From Rhizophagus prolifer (lineage: Eukaryota; Glomeromycota; Glomeromycetes; Glomerales; Glomeraceae): DNA of 20,766 nucleotides. Location of the stretch: assembly GCA_019425655.1 (NCBI GenBank), contig NQWY01005242.1, positions 1 through 20,766 on the forward strand. The letters are read 5' to 3'. Shown here in pieces: positions 18,624 to 20,766 of the stretch. A program made the position numbers and the translations under genes. Every line of letters begins with the position of its first letter. Position 1 is the first letter of the stretch. The notes below the pieces were generated by a model. The model had not been told where the DNA came from, did not search any database, and saw only the letters and a list, made by a program, of their open reading frames with translations.

Positions 18624-20766
18624 ATGAAATTAGCACTTTATGTTTTAATTTTCACGTTAATTTTATCATTTGCTGACGCGTATGATGATGATGCATGCGC
18701 GAGAATAAGCAGTGAATACAAAAGATCCAATAAAAATCCGAATTTTAGTGCAAAATATTCTGATGTAAAATCATGCCTTGAATCATTCCCATATAATAAA
18801 AAATTAGCTGAAAGGGTAATTTAATTAAATTGCATCATTTTATATCAACATAGTCACTTATACTACAACATAGTATACAAAGTATTTATGTTTTCATATT
18901 TTCGTAGACGATCGAAACTTTAAAGAAAACTCTTCAAGGATTTTATGTATTTTTATCAGAAGCTAAGGAAGAACCTCAAAAAGGATTTTCGTTTAAAGCT
19001 GTTGATTTGATCAAGGAACTAGATTCGTTATTATTAAAGAATTATACAACAGATTATCAATTCATGGTGTATTTAACTTTTTCTTTGAAATATTCTAGAA
19101 AGATATACAAGATTTAATTGCGGAATTAAAAGATCCACATTTGAATTTTACTCCAATATGCTATAAAGGTCCATTCTTATATAATCAACAACTTTCTTTG
19201 TATTCTGTAATTAATAAAGATAATGTACAAATAATCAAAATATTTGATGATGAAATAGACAATAGTACAATTGATTGTGAAGTAACGCATATAGATGGAA
19301 GACCTTCAATGGAGGTTATTAAGGAATTCGCAGATACGTTACCTATTTCAAAAGATGCAGGAGTAAGATTTAATTCTGCATTATCCGGATTAAAATTTAC
19401 TGAAGAAGGTGATCTAGTAGAATCCTTTCGAGTTAGCTTCACATTTAGAAAACAACTTCCTGAGAAACCATCAATAGAATATTCTCTTAAATGTTCAAAT
19501 AATACTTTAACTAAATTTACAAGGAAATGGAAAATTAAATCGGGAATTTATGATACGTTTGAGACATCAAAAGATTATTGGAATACATTTTGTCTATTAA
19601 ATGAAAATATTACATTACCGAACTATGAATTTTATCCAGGTCTAATACCAAAAGTTTATGATCAATCAAATATGCGTGAAGGCGAAAAAGTTTATCAATC
19701 GTTAATGGCTAAATTTTTCATATTAAGCGATAAGAAGATAGGAGTTGTAGTTATTCCAAGTGTATATCCTTCAGACTTTGATTTGGTTAATCAAATGTTT
19801 GAATTACAACGTGGATTTAATATATTAGAAGATAGAGGCGCGGAAAAAGTAAGTAAATGCTTTTAATAAAATTCTTCTTTTTTTTTAAAAGAAATCTTTC
19901 ATTAACTTTTTCATATGTCAATAGCTTATATTAGATTTTAATGAAAATGGAGGAGGATCTGTAGACATAGCATTATTTCTTGTTTATCTATTATTTCCAA
20001 ACTCAATTCCTTCATTCAACAGCGATATGGTTGTTACCAAATTATCACGTAAAGCATTCATTCTGGCGACATCCCGATCCCTACACGAATATTTTGTTGA
20101 TATATCAATGATTCCTCAGTTAAATCCAAAAAAGGGGTTTGTAAGATGGGCAGCAGAAACCGCATATTTAGTAACCTATTCAACCTCTGCATTTGACATT
20201 TTTGCTTACAAAAATCCAAAAACAAATAATCATTTTCACACCGTCAAAGAATTTATTGGCAACAATACATATATAAGAGGTGGAATCCCTACTCGATATA
20301 CATCAAAATTTATTAATAGATATTCACAAAGACTTGGTATATTAATAAAATTATTAGCAAGAAATTTTAAGCAATATGGTTGGAAGAGTAAAGATATTAT
20401 CATATTAACAAATGGAATTTGTGGTTCTTCATGTTCATTAATTACTCAACGTATGGCAGAAAAATATAAAGTTAGTACAGTTGGAGTTGGTGGGTTTAAA
20501 AATATACCATTATCTTATGCTTCATTTCCTGGTGGAGAACTTTATTCTTATAATACTTTAATTGCTGATTTAACTAATATTGGTTTATTAAAAATTAAAT
20601 CATTAAAACATTTAATTCCTCCTCCATTTATGATTAGAGCTCATTTAAGTTTTACCTTAAAAGAAGTTTATGATGATCAGGATAACGTATTAGAATTTAC
20701 TTATAAACCTGCTAAATATAGATTATATTATAACGAATCAAATGCAAGAGATCCTAGTATATTATG
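18624..20766 (+). CDS. Secreted S41-family (CPAF-like) peptidase, 3' end beyond window
   Basis: Exons 18624-18815, 18908-19066, 19099-19848 and 19925-20766 join in frame into 647 residues and stay open at the window edge, so the gene is partial at its 3' end. Residues 1-19 (MKLALYVLIFTLILSFADA) are a signal peptide. The N-terminal half is the helical and beta region found before the catalytic domain in fungal S41 proteins. It includes AELKDPHLNF, a block typical of the family. The core has LDFNENGGGS (from residue 370) and ILTNGICGSSCSLITQRMAE. The nucleophilic serine should be 535 or 536 in CGSSC. The following TVGVGG is also typical. Fungal members are extracellular and act on unknown protein targets; a role at the host or soil interface is inferred. 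Introns are short and GT-AG, and no interruption is seen. Confidence 0.87.

Noticed and set aside
1-20766. tRNA, rRNA, CRISPR arrays, retroelements or viral genes
   Set aside because: I looked for tRNA T-loop patterns, regular repeats and reverse transcriptase or capsid-like frames by eye on both strands and found none that could be supported.

Overview
The window looks like nuclear DNA of an early-diverging fungus, most likely an arbuscular mycorrhizal fungus (Glomeromycotina, Rhizophagus-like). The reasons are very AT-rich spacers with long A/T runs, compact genes cut by many short GT-AG introns of roughly 40 to 250 bases, and a typical fungal gene set. That set includes a GH5_12 steryl-glucosidase-type enzyme, Sds23-like and DUF1640 proteins, Sel1-repeat proteins and small cysteine-rich secreted proteins. 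The taxon is inferred from composition and content, not proven.

Layout from left to right. 1-1258 is AT-rich spacer. 1259-2091 (minus) is ribosomal protein uS12/RPS23 in five coding exons. It shares a 167-base divergent promoter with 2259-5303 (plus), a 15-exon gene that I reconstruct as a 630-residue TH1/NELF-C/D protein, a subunit of the Pol II pausing complex. Converging on it is 5522-7158 (minus), a 10-exon, 336-residue UPF0014/FetB-type membrane protein. The next divergent spacer holds a small complete inverted-repeat transposon (7530-7746) with a 9-base target duplication. 7868-9472 (plus) is a four-CBS-motif, Sds23/AMPK-gamma-like regulator. It converges on 9598-10644 (minus), a DUF1640 (Fmp32/MCUR1-type) mitochondrial coiled-coil protein.

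After about 1.1 kb of spacer, which may contain one Tc1/mariner-like end, comes a small secreted cysteine-rich protein (11768-12553, or to 12701) with a 9-base micro-exon. It is followed by a GH5 family glycosidase with a C-terminal membrane segment (13244-16493), an intronless Smr-Sel1 fusion (16984-18060) with an overlapping upstream ORF, and a secreted S41-type peptidase (18624 to beyond the right edge).

The genes are mostly unrelated housekeeping and accessory functions. No operon or dedicated multi-gene system is evident. The points most worth following are the fungal NELF-C/D gene, the Smr-Sel1 fusion with its uORF, the micro-exon gene, the MITE in a divergent promoter, and a cluster of five reading-frame interruptions in four neighbouring genes (about 9-16.2 kb) that may be consensus errors.
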